A stretch of 64,000 nt of DNA from Bacteroidales bacterium (lineage in GTDB: Bacteria > Bacteroidota > Bacteroidia > Bacteroidales > UBA932): contig JAKSKD010000002.1 of NCBI GenBank assembly GCA_024401925.1, positions 1-64,000 on the forward strand, written 5' to 3'. Numbering within the stretch: the stretch's first letter is position 1; each line of letters starts with the position of its first letter. A program made the translations under genes and the position numbers. Below are positions 45,040-56,324 of this stretch, one piece after another. The notes below the pieces were generated by a model. It was not told the origin of the DNA. It was given only the letters and a program-made list of their open reading frames with translations, and ran no database searches.

Positions 45040-46929
45040 TTATAGATAGTCATTGAAATAATCCGTAATCTTCTGGTAGAGGTGAACTCTTTCGATGCCG
45101 CGCATATTGTGTTCGGCACAAGGGTAAGGGAAATAATCTACCGGGATGTTGTTGGAAATGCATTCCTGAAGGAAACTTAGCGACTGCTCCCACACGACCG
45201 TATTGTCGATGGCGCCCTGGCATATCAGGAGCTTGCTCTTGAGATTCTTCGCCTTGCCGACGAGTTCCGTCTGTGCGAAGCCCTCCGGATTGGTCTCCAT
45301 TGTATCCATATAGCGTTCGCCATACATTATCTCATACCATTTCCAATCGATAACAGGGCCTCCCGCCACTGCAACTTTGAACACGTCGGGATAATTGGTA
45401 ACGAGGGATATTGTCATAAATCCGCCATAGCTCCAACCGTGTACGCCTATCCTTTCTGAATCCACGAAAGGAAGGCTCCTGAGCCAGTTTACTCCGACCA
45501 TCTGATCTTCCATCTCTGCCTGTCCGCAGCGCCTGTTGATAGCTTTTTCGAACTCGGCTCCGCGGTATGATGTTCCGCGGTTGTCCTGGACATACACGAT
45601 GTAGCCCCGCTCTGCCATAAGCATCTCCCACATCCTTATGCCGCCTATCCAGGTTCCGTTCACCATCTGTGAATGCGGACCGCCATAGACATATACGATG
45701 ACAGGGTATTTTTTCTGCGGGTCGAAATTGACAGGGTAGTACATTCTGTAGTAGTTGTCGAATTTTCCGTCGGCACTCTTGATTGTGCCAAGTTCAACCT
45801 TTCCGGTTGAATACTCTCCGAGAGGGTCTTCCTGCTCAAGAACGTTCCTGACGAATTTCCCGTCAATGGTGCGCAGGTTCACGCTTCCCGGTTCGTCGAA
45901 ACTAGAATAGGTGTCCAGGAAATATTTATAATCGGCGCTCAGAGTGACTCTGTGCCAGCCTTTTTCCGGAGTGAGCCTTTGCGGCTTGGCGCTCTTTTTC
46001 TTGAGGTTCAGCCTGTAGAAATGGCTCTCAATAGGGGAGACCTCGGCAGAAACGTAATAGACGTACTGGCCGTCATTGTCCACATACTCCACGTCGGCAT
46101 CGACTGCCGTGAGCCTTTTGACAGTGCCGAGTGTGTCGCATAAATATAGATTGCGGTAACCGTCCCTGTTGTCCGTCCTGTAGATGAACTTCCAGCTGTC
46201 CTTGATGAAGTAAATAGGGTTGAGGGGCTCCACCCAGGCGTCATTCTCTTCCGTTAGAATTGTGCGGACGAATGAACCGTCATCGGCGCGGTACATATTG
46301 AGATGCATCTCGTGCTGGCTGCGTGCAAGTACTTGGATAAACACATATTTGTCATCAGGGGACCACGCAATATTGGTCAGATACCTGTCATCCTCGAAAT
46401 CATCCACTTCAGCGGTAACGGTTTCGCCGCTTTCCAAGTCATAAATGCAAAGAGAAATCCTTTCGGAATCCATTCCGTTCATCGGATACTTGATGGTTCG
46501 AAGTTCTCCTGTCCTTGTCTTGATGTCAAGCAACGGGAAATAAGTGACAAGACTCTCATCCTTTCTATAAAACGCAAGCTTCTTGCGTGAAGGGGACCAG
46601 AATATGCCCTCGTCGCAGCCGAATTCGTTTCTGCTGACTTCCGTTCCGAAAGAGACCTGTTCGCTGCGGCTTATTGCTACGGGGATTTTCTCTCCGTCCC
46701 CGCATTTTATGTATAAGCTGCGGTCCTCGCTCCAGGCGATGGTCTCAGGTTCCTCCGGTCTTGCGATTTCCTCAGGAAGTTCCCTCAGCCTTTTCGGACT
46801 CAGGGCTCCCGTGTTGGCCTCCACCATCGTTATTGTTTTACCTTCATTATGTTCCGGACGTGTTTCCAAAACATTCTGGGCACTCATCACGCATGGGACA
46901 AGCGCCAAAAGAAAAAGAATCCGTTTCAT
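45040..46929 (-). CDS. DPP-IV-type S9 peptidase (629 residues)
   Basis: Signal peptide ending CVMSAQ. The propeller includes SRNEFGCDEGIFWSPSRKKL, a pattern shared with DPP-IV/prolyl-tripeptidyl peptidases. The hydrolase domain has the nucleophile in HGWSYGGFM, the Asp in QGAIDNTV and the His in CAEHNMRG. The paired-Glu motif seen in the other DPP gene at 23624 is replaced here by NEFG, so specificity may differ. It probably clips short N-terminal peptides in the periplasm. Confidence 0.88.
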   Translation of the reverse strand: MKRILFLLALVPCVMSAQNVLETRPEHNEGKTITMVEANTGALSPKRLRELPEEIARPEEPETIAWSEDRSLYIKCGDGEKIPVAISRSEQVSFGTEVSRNEFGCDEGIFWSPSRKKLAFYRKDESLVTYFPLLDIKTRTGELRTIKYPMNGMDSERISLCIYDLESGETVTAEVDDFEDDRYLTNIAWSPDDKYVFIQVLARSQHEMHLNMYRADDGSFVRTILTEENDAWVEPLNPIYFIKDSWKFIYRTDNRDGYRNLYLCDTLGTVKRLTAVDADVEYVDNDGQYVYYVSAEVSPIESHFYRLNLKKKSAKPQRLTPEKGWHRVTLSADYKYFLDTYSSFDEPGSVNLRTIDGKFVRNVLEQEDPLGEYSTGKVELGTIKSADGKFDNYYRMYYPVNFDPQKKYPVIVYVYGGPHSQMVNGTWIGGIRMWEMLMAERGYIVYVQDNRGTSYRGAEFEKAINRRCGQAEMEDQMVGVNWLRSLPFVDSERIGVHGWSYGGFMTISLVTNYPDVFKVAVAGGPVIDWKWYEIMYGERYMDTMETNPEGFAQTELVGKAKNLKSKLLICQGAIDNTVVWEQSLSFLQECISNNIPVDYFPYPCAEHNMRGIERVHLYQKITDYFNDYL

Positions 46930-46935
46930 ATTCCG

Positions 46936-47355
46936 TTATTCTTCTCCCACCATTGGGATTACTGTGGATCTGTCTGCCTGGCTTACAGAGAGGATTTCAT
47001 ACACAATCTTGTTCTCCATACCTCTCCAAGGCAGTTTTCCGCGATATTCTTTATATTTGAGTTCGACATTCTTGCCGCTGCATCTCATAAGAGAGTCAGC
47101 TACGGCCTTGTCCGTTACGGAAAAGTTGAATTCGTTCGACTGGATGGAACCGCCGCCTTTCTGACCGCGGAAGCCGCTCTGGATGAGCCTGCCTTCATAG
47201 GTTTTGAAAACCCAGCCCTTGTACATTATCTGGTTGAGTTCTCCGGCCTTGACCCCTTCTCCGAATACGAAAAAGAACCGTATGTAGATGAATACAGCCA
47301 ATGCAATCAATACGATTGCTGTTGTAATTCCGATGAATTTACCTTTTGTTGCCAT
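46936..47355 (-). CDS. Small membrane-anchored protein of unknown function
   Basis: The 139-residue protein has one N-terminal membrane helix (about residues 8-30). The exported part has EGVKAGELNQIMYKGWVFKTYEGRL-type sequence (about 33-57) and a C-terminal stretch with a conserved-looking YKEYRGKLPWRG. It is not recognised as a characterised family. It sits between the deaminase gene (12-nt gap) and the peptidase gene (6-nt gap), in one operon. Confidence 0.7.
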   Translation of the reverse strand: MATKGKFIGITTAIVLIALAVFIYIRFFFVFGEGVKAGELNQIMYKGWVFKTYEGRLIQSGFRGQKGGGSIQSNEFNFSVTDKAVADSLMRCSGKNVELKYKEYRGKLPWRGMENKIVYEILSVSQADRSTVIPMVGEE

Positions 47356-47367
47356 AATTTGTAATGA

Positions 47368-48567
47368 CTAATTGTTTATAAGTTTATGATCTCTGAGGAT
47401 GATCCTGCCGTCGCAGATTACGGTGTTTACGCAGGAACTGTCTGCGGAATAGATCCAGTTGGATATCAGGTTGTGCAGAGGGCGCATCCTTTCGTTGGTG
47501 AGGTCGATGAGGACGGCATCCGCAAGCTTGCCTTCCTTGATTTCTCCGGCATTGATCCCGTATGCTTCCGCTCCGTTCTTTGTGGCCCATTGGAACGCTG
47601 TCTCCACAGGAAGCAGTTCCGGACGTCCCTGGCATTTTGCTGCCAGACAGGCGAATTTGGCCTCTTCCCTGAGGTCGAGGTTGTTGTTGGATGAAGCGCC
47701 GTCGGTACCCATCGTTACTCTAACGTTTGAATTGAGGTATTTCTCATAAGGGAAAAGTCCGCTGCCCAGCTTCATATTGGAGCAAGGATTGTGGGATACT
47801 GTAACGCCCTTGTCTTCCAGAATCCTGATGTCGTTGTCGTCAACGTGTACTCCATGGGCTACAATAACATTCTCTCCGAGTACTCCGAGGGAATCCAGAT
47901 AAGCGATAGGGGACATTCCGTGTTCGCGTATGCTGTCCTGTACTTCACCTACGGTCTCAGATGCGTGGATATGCAGTTTCAGTCCGGCCTCTTTTGCGAG
48001 AGCCGCGCTTTTCTTCAGCCTCTCACTGCCGACTGTGTATATCGAATGTGGCGCAAGGGTAAGCTGGATTTTGCCTCCGGTCGGGTCAGTCCACTTCAGA
48101 ATTGTATTGATTTTTTCCTCAAGGACTGCTGCCGGGTGGTTGTCCATAACTGTGACTCCGATTGCCGCACGTACTCCGAATTCCTTGGCGGCTTCGATGG
48201 TCTGGTCGATGTCGAAGTACATATCAGAGAAGAAAACGGTTCCGGACTTGATCATTTCGGCGATTGCGAGGCGTGAACCGTTATAGATATCCTCTGAGGT
48301 CAGTGTCGCCTCACGTGGCCAGACATAGTCTTCGAGCCAGGTCTTCAGTGGCAGATCATCGGCAAAACCGCGCAGCAGGGTCATTGCAGCGTGGGTGTGG
48401 GTGTTGTAGAATGGAGGAAGTATGGCCATTCCACTGCCGTCAATCACGGTGTCGGCCTGCGCATCTGCAGGCGCATTTGTACTGGCAAAGACGTTCCCTT
48501 CGATAAGTATGTTGGTCTCCTTTCCGTCAAGGAGAACATTTTTAATTAGAAGTGTAGATTTTTTCAT
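47368..48567 (-). CDS. Amidohydrolase, 5'-methylthioadenosine/S-adenosylhomocysteine deaminase type
   Basis: The 399-residue metal-dependent hydrolase has the metal ligands of the family: THTHAAM (about residues 57-63), [18 protein letters not shown] and [13 protein letters not shown]. The [22 protein letters not shown] lid after the first motif is typical of MtaD/TrzN-type deaminases. It probably deaminates SAH, MTA or adenosine; guanine or atrazine-type substrates cannot be excluded. It is first gene of the peptidase operon, with a promoter box ending 4 nt before the ATG. Confidence 0.87.
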   Translation of the reverse strand: MKKSTLLIKNVLLDGKETNILIEGNVFASTNAPADAQADTVIDGSGMAILPPFYNTHTHAAMTLLRGFADDLPLKTWLEDYVWPREATLTSEDIYNGSRLAIAEMIKSGTVFFSDMYFDIDQTIEAAKEFGVRAAIGVTVMDNHPAAVLEEKINTILKWTDPTGGKIQLTLAPHSIYTVGSERLKKSAALAKEAGLKLHIHASETVGEVQDSIREHGMSPIAYLDSLGVLGENVIVAHGVHVDDNDIRILEDKGVTVSHNPCSNMKLGSGLFPYEKYLNSNVRVTMGTDGASSNNNLDLREEAKFACLAAKCQGRPELLPVETAFQWATKNGAEAYGINAGEIKEGKLADAVLIDLTNERMRPLHNLISNWIYSADSSCVNTVICDGRIILRDHKLINN

Positions 48568-48571
48568 ATTA

Positions 48572-48579
48572 CAAAAATA
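48572..48579 (-). promoter_or_regulatory. -7 box TATTTTTG for the deaminase-peptidase operon
   Basis: Perfect minus-strand match; only TAAT separates it from the ATG, implying an almost leaderless transcript. Confidence 0.55.
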
Positions 48580-48588
48580 ATAAAATTG

Positions 48589-48596
48589 TAAATTTG
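48589..48596 (+). promoter_or_regulatory. -7 box TAAATTTG for the GH94 gene
   Basis: Perfect plus-strand match ending 6 nt before the ATG at 48603, back to back with the deaminase promoter. Confidence 0.6.
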
Positions 48597-48602
48597 TGTG
48601 CT

Positions 48603-51074
48603 ATGACAACAAATAAACAATTCGGTCATTTTGACGACATTAACAGAGAATATGTAATCACTGATTGCAGAACTCCGTGGCCGTGGATAAATTATCTCGG
48701 GAATGAAGATTTCTTTTCTTTGATTTCAAATACAGCAGGAGGTTATTCCTTCTTTAAGGATGCCAAATTCCGCCGTATCACGCGCTACCGCTACAACAAT
48801 GTCCCGATGGACAGCGGCGGCCGGTATTTCTACATCAAAGACGGTGATACTGTGTGGTCTCCGGGGTGGAAGCCGTGCAAGACTGAATTGGACAGCTACG
48901 AGTGCCGTCACGGGATGAGTTACACCCGCATCACGGGTTCCAAGGACGGAGTCGAGGCATCTGCTTTGTTCTTCGTGCCTCTAAAGACTTGGGGCGAGGT
49001 CCAGAAACTGACTCTGAAAAATAATTCCGCAAAGGTCAAGTCATTGAAACTGTTCTCTTTTGCCGAGTGGTGCCTTTGGAATGCCGCTACGGATATGGAG
49101 AACTTCCAGAGGAATTTCTCTACCGGAGAAGTTGAGATAGAAGGCTCCGTCATTTATCACAAGACTGAATACCGCGAGCGCCGCAACCACTTTGCTTTTT
49201 ATAGCGTGAACCAGCCCCTGCAGGGTTTCGACACCGACAGAGAGTCCTTTTTCGGACTATATAATGATTTTTCCGAGCCTCAATGCGTATTGACCGGAAA
49301 ACCGTCGAACAGCGTCGCTCACGGGTGGAGTCCGATTGCATCCCATTACCTTGAGATAACTCTCGCCCCGGGCGAAAGCCGCGACATCATATTCCTTCTT
49401 GGATATGTTGAGAATCCTCAGGACGAGAAATTCATCGAGCCTACGGGCAGGGAAATTAATTCCTGCTCCGCCATCATAAACAAATCCCGTGCATATGAGA
49501 TGATCAGTCGCTTCGACACTGTGGAAAAGGTGGACAAGGCGTTCGCAGAACTGCGTTCATATTGGGATGCGCTCCTAAGCATATTCTCAGTACGCTCTCA
49601 GGAGGAAAAACTGGACAGAACCGTGAATATCTGGAACCAGTACCAGTGTATGGTGACGTTCAATATGTCCCGCAGCGCTTCCTTCTTCGAGAGTGGAATC
49701 GGCCGCGGAATGGGATTCAGGGATTCGAACCAGGATCTCGTGGGCTTCGTCCATCAGATTCCTGAGCGTGCCCGCGAGAGGATAATCGACATAGCCTCCA
49801 CACAGTTCCCGGACGGTGGCTGCTATCATCAGTACCAGCCTCTCAATAAGAGAGGGAACAACGATATCGGCGGAGGTTTTAATGATGACCCTATGTGGCT
49901 GATATTCGGAACAGTCGCATATATCAAGGAATCCGGGGACTTCAGTATCCTCGATGAGCCGGTGCCTTTCGACAATGTGCCCGGTTCTGAAGTATCCCTT
50001 CTGGAACATCTGCAAATATCTTTCGAACACGTTGTAAATAATCTCGGCCCGCACCTGCTTCCGTCAATCGGGCGCGCGGATTGGAATGACTGCCTGAATC
50101 TCAATTGCTTCAGCTGGGACCCTAACGAGTCTTTCCAGACCACCGAGAACAAGACCGAAGGATCGAAGGCCGAATCCCTTATGATCGCAGGGCTCTTCGT
50201 TGTCTGCGGAAGGGACTATGTGGAACTGCTCAAGCGCATCGGCGCTGACAAAGCACGTATTGAGAAGTGTCAGAAGTCGATAGATGCTATGGTTGCCGCT
50301 GTGGAGAAGGACGGATGGGACGGAGAATGGTACCTCAGGGCTTATGATTTCTTCGGAAACAAGGTCGGCTCCAGGGAGAATGAGGAAGGAAAGATCTTCA
50401 TCGAGTCGCAGGGATGGTGCACAATGGCCGGAATTGGAAGGGATAAAGGTATGGTGGACAAGTCTCTGGACAGCGTCAAGAAATATTTGGAATGCGAGCA
50501 CGGAATCGTCCTGAACAATCCGGCATTTACGAAATATCTGGTTGAATATGGAGAGATATCATCATATCCTCAGGGCTACAAGGAGAACGCCGGTGTGTTC
50601 AGCCACAACAACCCTTGGGTGATAATCGGAGAGGCTCTTGCAGGACGTGGCGATGACGCCTGGAAGCATTACCGCAAGATTTGCCCTGCGTATATCGAGG
50701 ACCAGCAGCTGCATAAGACTGAGCCGTATGTATATTGCCAGATGGTTGCCGGAAAGGATGCCGCAAAGCCGGGAGAAGGTAAGAATAGCTGGCTCACAGG
50801 TACATCGGCGTGGACCTGGTATGCTGTCTCGCAGTTTATTCTGGGTATCAGGCCGGACTATGACGGAATAGAGATTAATCCTTGCATCCCGTCCGAGTGG
50901 AAGGGCTTTGAGGTGACAAGAAAATTCCGTGACGCACTATATGAAATAAGCATCACCAATCCGTCCGGGGTATGCTGCGGAGTGAAATCGCTCTGCGTGG
51001 ACGGTAAGGTTGTAGATGGAAATACGGTCCCGTATGAGGCCGGAAAGCATAAAGTTGAGGTGACACTTGGATAA
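48603..51074 (+). CDS. Glycoside hydrolase family 94 phosphorylase (cellobiose/cellodextrin type)
   Basis: The product has 823 residues from the ATG at 48603; the frame's TTG at 48594 is inside the promoter box. The N-terminal beta-sandwich domain has [19 protein letters not shown] and NPAGGYSF-like [12 protein letters not shown]. The (alpha/alpha)6 catalytic domain has [14 protein letters not shown] and [12 protein letters not shown], whose Asp is the family's general acid. GH94 enzymes phosphorolyse beta-glucosides to glucose-1-phosphate. No signal peptide is present, so it acts in the cytoplasm. The stop overlaps uvrA by 8 bp. Confidence 0.92.
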   Translation: MTTNKQFGHFDDINREYVITDCRTPWPWINYLGNEDFFSLISNTAGGYSFFKDAKFRRITRYRYNNVPMDSGGRYFYIKDGDTVWSPGWKPCKTELDSYECRHGMSYTRITGSKDGVEASALFFVPLKTWGEVQKLTLKNNSAKVKSLKLFSFAEWCLWNAATDMENFQRNFSTGEVEIEGSVIYHKTEYRERRNHFAFYSVNQPLQGFDTDRESFFGLYNDFSEPQCVLTGKPSNSVAHGWSPIASHYLEITLAPGESRDIIFLLGYVENPQDEKFIEPTGREINSCSAIINKSRAYEMISRFDTVEKVDKAFAELRSYWDALLSIFSVRSQEEKLDRTVNIWNQYQCMVTFNMSRSASFFESGIGRGMGFRDSNQDLVGFVHQIPERARERIIDIASTQFPDGGCYHQYQPLNKRGNNDIGGGFNDDPMWLIFGTVAYIKESGDFSILDEPVPFDNVPGSEVSLLEHLQISFEHVVNNLGPHLLPSIGRADWNDCLNLNCFSWDPNESFQTTENKTEGSKAESLMIAGLFVVCGRDYVELLKRIGADKARIEKCQKSIDAMVAAVEKDGWDGEWYLRAYDFFGNKVGSRENEEGKIFIESQGWCTMAGIGRDKGMVDKSLDSVKKYLECEHGIVLNNPAFTKYLVEYGEISSYPQGYKENAGVFSHNNPWVIIGEALAGRGDDAWKHYRKICPAYIEDQQLHKTEPYVYCQMVAGKDAAKPGEGKNSWLTGTSAWTWYAVSQFILGIRPDYDGIEINPCIPSEWKGFEVTRKFRDALYEISITNPSGVCCGVKSLCVDGKVVDGNTVPYEAGKHKVEVTLG

Positions 51075-53856
51075 GATTTCAATCAGAGGAGCAAGGGTCA
51101 ATAATCTCAAGAATATTGACGTGGATATTCCCAGGGGGAAGTTTGTCGTGATTACGGGCATCTCCGGGTCGGGCAAGTCCTCTCTTGCTTTCGATACGCT
51201 TTTTGCCGAGGGCCAGAGGCGGTATGCCGAGAGCCTTTCGTCATACGCAAGGCAGTTTCTCGGGCGGATGAGCAAGCCTGATGTGGACATCATCGAAGGA
51301 ATCCCGCCGGCAATCGCGATAGAGCAGAAAGTCAACACCAGGAATCCGCGCTCTACAGTCGCTACTACCACTGAAATATATGATTATCTGCGACTTATCT
51401 TTGCCCGCATCGGGAAGACCTATTCTCCGGTAAGCGGACGGGAAGTACGTAGGGATACTGTGTCCGACGTCATAAACTATATTGAAGGAGGCAGCATCAT
51501 CTACATTCTCGCCGACATCAATTGGAACGGCAGGGAAGACAAGGTGGAACTGATGCTCTCTCTGAAGGAACAGGGCTATTCCCGTTTCTATTCGGGCGGG
51601 GAAGTCCTCAGGATAGAGGAGATGATGCAGAAAGCTCAGGACGGGAACTATCCGGAGGATGTTTGTCTGCTGATAGACCGCCTGAAAATCAGCAGTTTCG
51701 ATGATGAATTGAAGACCAGGCTCCTCGCTTCCGTTTCCGATGCTTTCTCAAGAGGTGATGGAAAGATAAGGGTCGTAAAGGATAATGAATCCAGGGAGTT
51801 TTCCAACAGGATGGAACTGGACGGGATGACTTTCCGCGAACCTGACGAGTATCTTTTCAGCTTCAACAGCCCTCTCGGTGCCTGCCCTGTCTGCGGCGGA
51901 CTTGGCCAGATAATCGGAATCAGCGAGGATCTCGTGGTCCCTGACAAGACTAAGAGCCTGTATGACGGGGCGATAGCGTGTTGGAGAGGAGAGAAAATGG
52001 GTTGGTTCAAGGACCATCTCGTGGAGGTGTCCGGCAAATACGGCATCCCTATCTTCGATCCGTACTGTCAGTTATCTCAGGAGGTCAAGGACCTCGTCTG
52101 GGAAGGCGACAGGCCGAAAGACGGCGACGATTATGATTCTGACGAGACCCGTCTGGTGGGTATCAACGAGTTCTTCGAGTGGGTGAACACCCAGAAGTAC
52201 AAGATACAGTTCAAGTATATGCTCAGCCGCTTCAGCGGAAGGGCTGTATGCCATTCGTGTCACGGAAGCAGGTTGAGGAAGGAGGCCCTCTATGTCAAAG
52301 TCGGGGGAAAGACCATCCACGAACTGCTTTCGATGAACGTCGGACAACTGATGGATTTCTTCGAACATATCGAGCTGGACGACCAGCAGAGACTTATCGC
52401 TCAGAGTGCCATAGATGAAATAATGTCCCGCCTGAGATATATTGATGATGTAGGACTGGGATATCTGTCGATGAGTCGTGCCTGCAACACTCTTTCGGGC
52501 GGAGAAAGTCAGAGAATCAACCTCGTGACCGCCCTCGGAAGTTCGCTGGTGGGCTCTATGTACATTCTTGACGAACCGTCCATAGGACTTCATCCGAGAG
52601 ATACCGAGAGGCTGATTTCCGTACTTAAGAAGCTTCGCGATATAGGAAACACGGTCGTCGTGGTGGAACATGACAAGGACATAATCCGGGCTGCAGACTA
52701 TCTTATCGACCTCGGGCCGCTTGCCGGAGTGAACGGAGGAAGGATAGTGACTGACACTGACGAGTCCCTGACGCGGCAGTATCTGTCCGGAGAAAGAAAG
52801 ATATATCAGCGTCCGAAGCGAGGCTGGACATATTCCATAACTGTGGAGGGCGCAATGGAGCATAACCTGAAGGATATCGACGTGAAGTTTCCTCTTGGGA
52901 CGCTGACGGTCGTTACGGGTGTCAGCGGCTCGGGAAAATCCTCTCTTGTGGGCGATATCCTCTATCCAGCACTCTATAGGAAACTGAATGATGCAGGAGA
53001 CCTTCCCGGCGTTTACAGGGGCTTGTCCGGAAATACTGACAGGATTGCACGTGTGGAATATGTGGACCAGAATCCGATAGGGAAGAGCACCCGCTCGAAT
53101 GCAGTCACCTATCTGAAGGTCTATGACGAAATAAGGAAACTCCTTGCCGACCAGCAGTTTGCGAAGCAGAACGGTTTCGGGCCTTCACATTTCTCATTCA
53201 ACCAGGACGGGGGCCGTTGTCCGGAGTGCCAGGGAGAAGGTGTTGTGAAAATTGAGATGCAGTTCATGGCGGACGTGTCGATGGTCTGCGAGGCCTGCGG
53301 CGGAAAACGCTTCAAACCTGATGTGCTGGAAGTACGCTACAGAGAGAAGAATATCGACGACATTTTGAACTTGAGCGTTGAGGAAGCTATTGAATTTTTC
53401 TCGCAGGGAAAGGAGGATGCGGCGCGGAGTATCGCAAAGAAACTTCAACCGCTGGTGGATGTGGGCCTCGGATATATCAAGCTCGGACAGAGCAGCAGTA
53501 CTCTCTCGGGTGGCGAAAGCCAGCGCATCAAACTCGCATATTTCCTCTCGATGAGCCAGGAAGGCGGACGCGCTGCCAATGACAAGATATTGTTCATCTT
53601 CGACGAGCCAACGACCGGACTGCATTTCTATGATGTCGAGAAACTGCTGAAAGCATTCGACGTGCTGCTCTCCAAGGGCCATTCACTCGTCGTTGTGGAG
53701 CATAACCTCGATGTGATAAAGTCTGCCGACTGGATAATAGACCTCGGCCCGGATGCCGGAGACGAGGGCGGACAGGTGGTATATCAGGGAACCCCTGAAG
53801 ATATGGTGAAGACCTCGGACACCTGCACGGCGAGGTATTTGAAAGAAATAATGTAA
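51067..53856 (+). CDS. uvrA: Excinuclease ABC subunit UvrA, TTG start
   Basis: The 929-residue damage-recognition ATPase of nucleotide excision repair has two ABC modules with Walker [10 protein letters not shown] (about residues 31-39) and GVSGSGKSS, and two signature motifs LSGGESQR. Zinc-binding cysteines are seen as CHSCHGSRL and as CPECQGEG...CEACGGKRF. Residues 2-20 match the usual UvrA start, and the only start codon there is TTG at 51067, with GAGG 6 nt upstream. It overlaps the GH94 gene by 8 bp. Confidence 0.96.
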   Translation: MDKISIRGARVNNLKNIDVDIPRGKFVVITGISGSGKSSLAFDTLFAEGQRRYAESLSSYARQFLGRMSKPDVDIIEGIPPAIAIEQKVNTRNPRSTVATTTEIYDYLRLIFARIGKTYSPVSGREVRRDTVSDVINYIEGGSIIYILADINWNGREDKVELMLSLKEQGYSRFYSGGEVLRIEEMMQKAQDGNYPEDVCLLIDRLKISSFDDELKTRLLASVSDAFSRGDGKIRVVKDNESREFSNRMELDGMTFREPDEYLFSFNSPLGACPVCGGLGQIIGISEDLVVPDKTKSLYDGAIACWRGEKMGWFKDHLVEVSGKYGIPIFDPYCQLSQEVKDLVWEGDRPKDGDDYDSDETRLVGINEFFEWVNTQKYKIQFKYMLSRFSGRAVCHSCHGSRLRKEALYVKVGGKTIHELLSMNVGQLMDFFEHIELDDQQRLIAQSAIDEIMSRLRYIDDVGLGYLSMSRACNTLSGGESQRINLVTALGSSLVGSMYILDEPSIGLHPRDTERLISVLKKLRDIGNTVVVVEHDKDIIRAADYLIDLGPLAGVNGGRIVTDTDESLTRQYLSGERKIYQRPKRGWTYSITVEGAMEHNLKDIDVKFPLGTLTVVTGVSGSGKSSLVGDILYPALYRKLNDAGDLPGVYRGLSGNTDRIARVEYVDQNPIGKSTRSNAVTYLKVYDEIRKLLADQQFAKQNGFGPSHFSFNQDGGRCPECQGEGVVKIEMQFMADVSMVCEACGGKRFKPDVLEVRYREKNIDDILNLSVEEAIEFFSQGKEDAARSIAKKLQPLVDVGLGYIKLGQSSSTLSGGESQRIKLAYFLSMSQEGGRAANDKILFIFDEPTTGLHFYDVEKLLKAFDVLLSKGHSLVVVEHNLDVIKSADWIIDLGPDAGDEGGQVVYQGTPEDMVKTSDTCTARYLKEIM

Positions 53857-53867
53857 GAAGCAACAAT

Positions 53868-56324
53868 ATGGATGTAAGGAACGTAATCAAGAAATATGGC
53901 GCGTATGTCGTTGCCTTGGTATTATTTGTAATTGCTGCGTACATATATTGCAGTCCGGTGCTGAAGGGAAAGGTGCTGTATGCCGGCGATATCCAGAATT
54001 ACCTCGGCGCTTCTCAGGAGTCTCGCGAATATCATAATGAAACCGGCGATTACACATTCTGGACAGGCTCAATGTTCTGCGGGATGCCGAATTACCAGAT
54101 TGGTGGAGGCCATTGCGATTCTGATGATCTGCTTGCTCCTCTGAACAATATCGTAAGCCATAAAGACAGGCCTGTACGTATGCTTGTTCTTTATCTGGTA
54201 TGTTTCTTCATTCTGCTCCGGGCATTCGGCATCGACAAGTGGATGAGCATCGTTGGCTCCTTTGCCATCACTTTGTCCTCTTATTTTCTCGTAATCATCC
54301 CGGCCGGGCATTTCACCAAGATTACCACCATCGCCCTCTGTGCGGTAGTAATCGGAGGCTTCAGGCTGATATTCAGACAGAAATATGTGCTTGGCGCCAT
54401 TCTGACAATGATTTTTGTGGCATTGGGATTCAAGCCGCATCCGCAGATGTTCTACTATTTCTTCATGCTGCTGGGTGTACTTTGGATTGCTGAGGCGTGG
54501 AACCATATCAGGGAGAAGAAATTCAAGGAACTCGGTCTGGCGACCGTAATCTTCGCGCTTGCCGTGCTTATCGGCATCGGTACCGGCACGGCCAATGTGT
54601 TCTCAAATTCCGAATACGTGAAAGAAACAATGCGTGGGGGTCATTCAGACCTGGTCGCTGAAACCGAATCCGCTGCCGCTTCCAATTCTAAAGGACTTGA
54701 TATAGAATATGCAACGCAATGGAGCTATGGAATCGATGAGACTATGTCATTCCTCATTCCGGGCTTCAAAGGAGGAGCAAACAGTGTCAATGTAGGCAAG
54801 GATTCGAAGTTGTACAAGGAACTTGTCGCCCAGGGCGTCCCTGCCGGAAGCGCAGCTTCTTTCTGCGAGTCGGCTCCCCTGTATTGGGGTGACCAGCCTT
54901 TCACTGCCGGAAATGTCTATATGGGAGCGATTGTATGCTTCCTGTTTGTGCTTGGACTGTGCATAGTCAAAGGACCGTATAAATGGGGTCTTCTTGCCGC
55001 CACCATATTCTCGACCGCTCTTGCGTGGGGCCATAACTGTATGTGGCTTACGGAACTGTTCTTCAAGTATTTCCCTATGTACAGCAAATTCAGGGCTGTT
55101 TCTTCAATCCTTGTCGTTGCGGAAGTAGCAATGCCTTTGCTCGGCTTCCTTGCCCTGAAGGAAATAATGGAAGGCAAGGTTGCTAAGGAGAAACTGACCA
55201 GAAGCCTCTATATCTCAGGCGGAATCACTGCAGGAATTTGTCTTTTCTTCGCCCTTCTCGGAGGTGCGCTCTTCTCTTTCACCTGTGCGGGGGATGCATC
55301 CTTTGCAGGACAGCTACCGGACTGGGCATATGCGGCAATTTGCGACCAGCGAGCTGCAACCCTGCGTTCCGACAGCTTCCGTTCCGCATTATTCATCATC
55401 GCGGCGGCATTTTGCATTTTCCTTTATTCAAAGGGAAAACTCAAGGAATGGGTGTTCATCGTTGCGCTTGGAGTCCTTGTAGTATGGGATATGTGGCCTG
55501 TGGACAAGAGATATTTCAATGACGACAGCTTCGTTTCAAAGAAAAATTCCGGGACTGCCGCATTTGTGATGGAGGACTATGAGAGGGCTATCCTTCAGGA
55601 TACAGGACATTTCAGAGTGCTGAACCTGACTACAAACACGTTCAATGACTCCAGGACTTCATATTACCTCAAGTCTCTTGGCGGATACAGTGCCGCCAAG
55701 CTGCGTCGTTACCAGGACCTCATCGACCAGCACATCAGCCAGCTCCACCTTCCTGTAATCGGGATGCTGAATGCAAAATACATCATTACAGTGGGAGATG
55801 ACGGTAAGGCTGTGCCGCAGATGAATCCTTATGCCCTCGGCAATGCCTGGTATGTGGATAAGATACATGTTGCGGAGAATGCAAACGAAGAGTCAGATGC
55901 ACTCAATTCTATCGATTTAAGCCACGAGGCCGTCCTTGACCGCTCGTTTGCAGAATACGTTTCCGATTTTGAACCTGCGGTACCTGAAGACGCTTCGGTG
56001 GTTTTGAACAAATACACCCCGAAGGAACTGGATTACACCTGCTCGTCGTCTGCGCCGGGGACAATCGTATTCTCGGAAATCTACTATCCGTACGGATGGA
56101 AAGCAACGATTGACGGACAACCTGCCGATCACTATCGCGTGAACTATATGTTGCGTGCCCTGAATGTCCCTGCCGGAGAGCACAACATTCATTTCATCTT
56201 CGACCCGGACAGCGTCCGCAAAGGCAACACCCTTGCAACAGTCTGCATCATTCTGATGTACCTGCTTTCGGCAGCAGCGATAGGGTGGGGAGTATATAAG
56301 ATAGTAAGGAGAAAAGATGCATAG
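53868..56324 (+). CDS. YfhO-family polytopic membrane protein
   Basis: The 818-residue protein has about 12 membrane segments in the first 540 residues, a periplasmic domain (about 545-785) and a final helix with a basic tail. LYAGDIQNYLGASQE and TGSMFCGMPNYQ near the N-terminus and YYPYGWKATIDGQPADHYRVN near the C-terminus are YfhO-family hallmarks. These GT-C-like proteins are linked to glycosylation of cell-wall or lipid-linked polymers. The 8-bp overlap with a GT2 gene ties it to the polysaccharide genes that follow. Confidence 0.87.
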   Translation: MDVRNVIKKYGAYVVALVLFVIAAYIYCSPVLKGKVLYAGDIQNYLGASQESREYHNETGDYTFWTGSMFCGMPNYQIGGGHCDSDDLLAPLNNIVSHKDRPVRMLVLYLVCFFILLRAFGIDKWMSIVGSFAITLSSYFLVIIPAGHFTKITTIALCAVVIGGFRLIFRQKYVLGAILTMIFVALGFKPHPQMFYYFFMLLGVLWIAEAWNHIREKKFKELGLATVIFALAVLIGIGTGTANVFSNSEYVKETMRGGHSDLVAETESAAASNSKGLDIEYATQWSYGIDETMSFLIPGFKGGANSVNVGKDSKLYKELVAQGVPAGSAASFCESAPLYWGDQPFTAGNVYMGAIVCFLFVLGLCIVKGPYKWGLLAATIFSTALAWGHNCMWLTELFFKYFPMYSKFRAVSSILVVAEVAMPLLGFLALKEIMEGKVAKEKLTRSLYISGGITAGICLFFALLGGALFSFTCAGDASFAGQLPDWAYAAICDQRAATLRSDSFRSALFIIAAAFCIFLYSKGKLKEWVFIVALGVLVVWDMWPVDKRYFNDDSFVSKKNSGTAAFVMEDYERAILQDTGHFRVLNLTTNTFNDSRTSYYLKSLGGYSAAKLRRYQDLIDQHISQLHLPVIGMLNAKYIITVGDDGKAVPQMNPYALGNAWYVDKIHVAENANEESDALNSIDLSHEAVLDRSFAEYVSDFEPAVPEDASVVLNKYTPKELDYTCSSSAPGTIVFSEIYYPYGWKATIDGQPADHYRVNYMLRALNVPAGEHNIHFIFDPDSVRKGNTLATVCIILMYLLSAAAIGWGVYKIVRRKDA

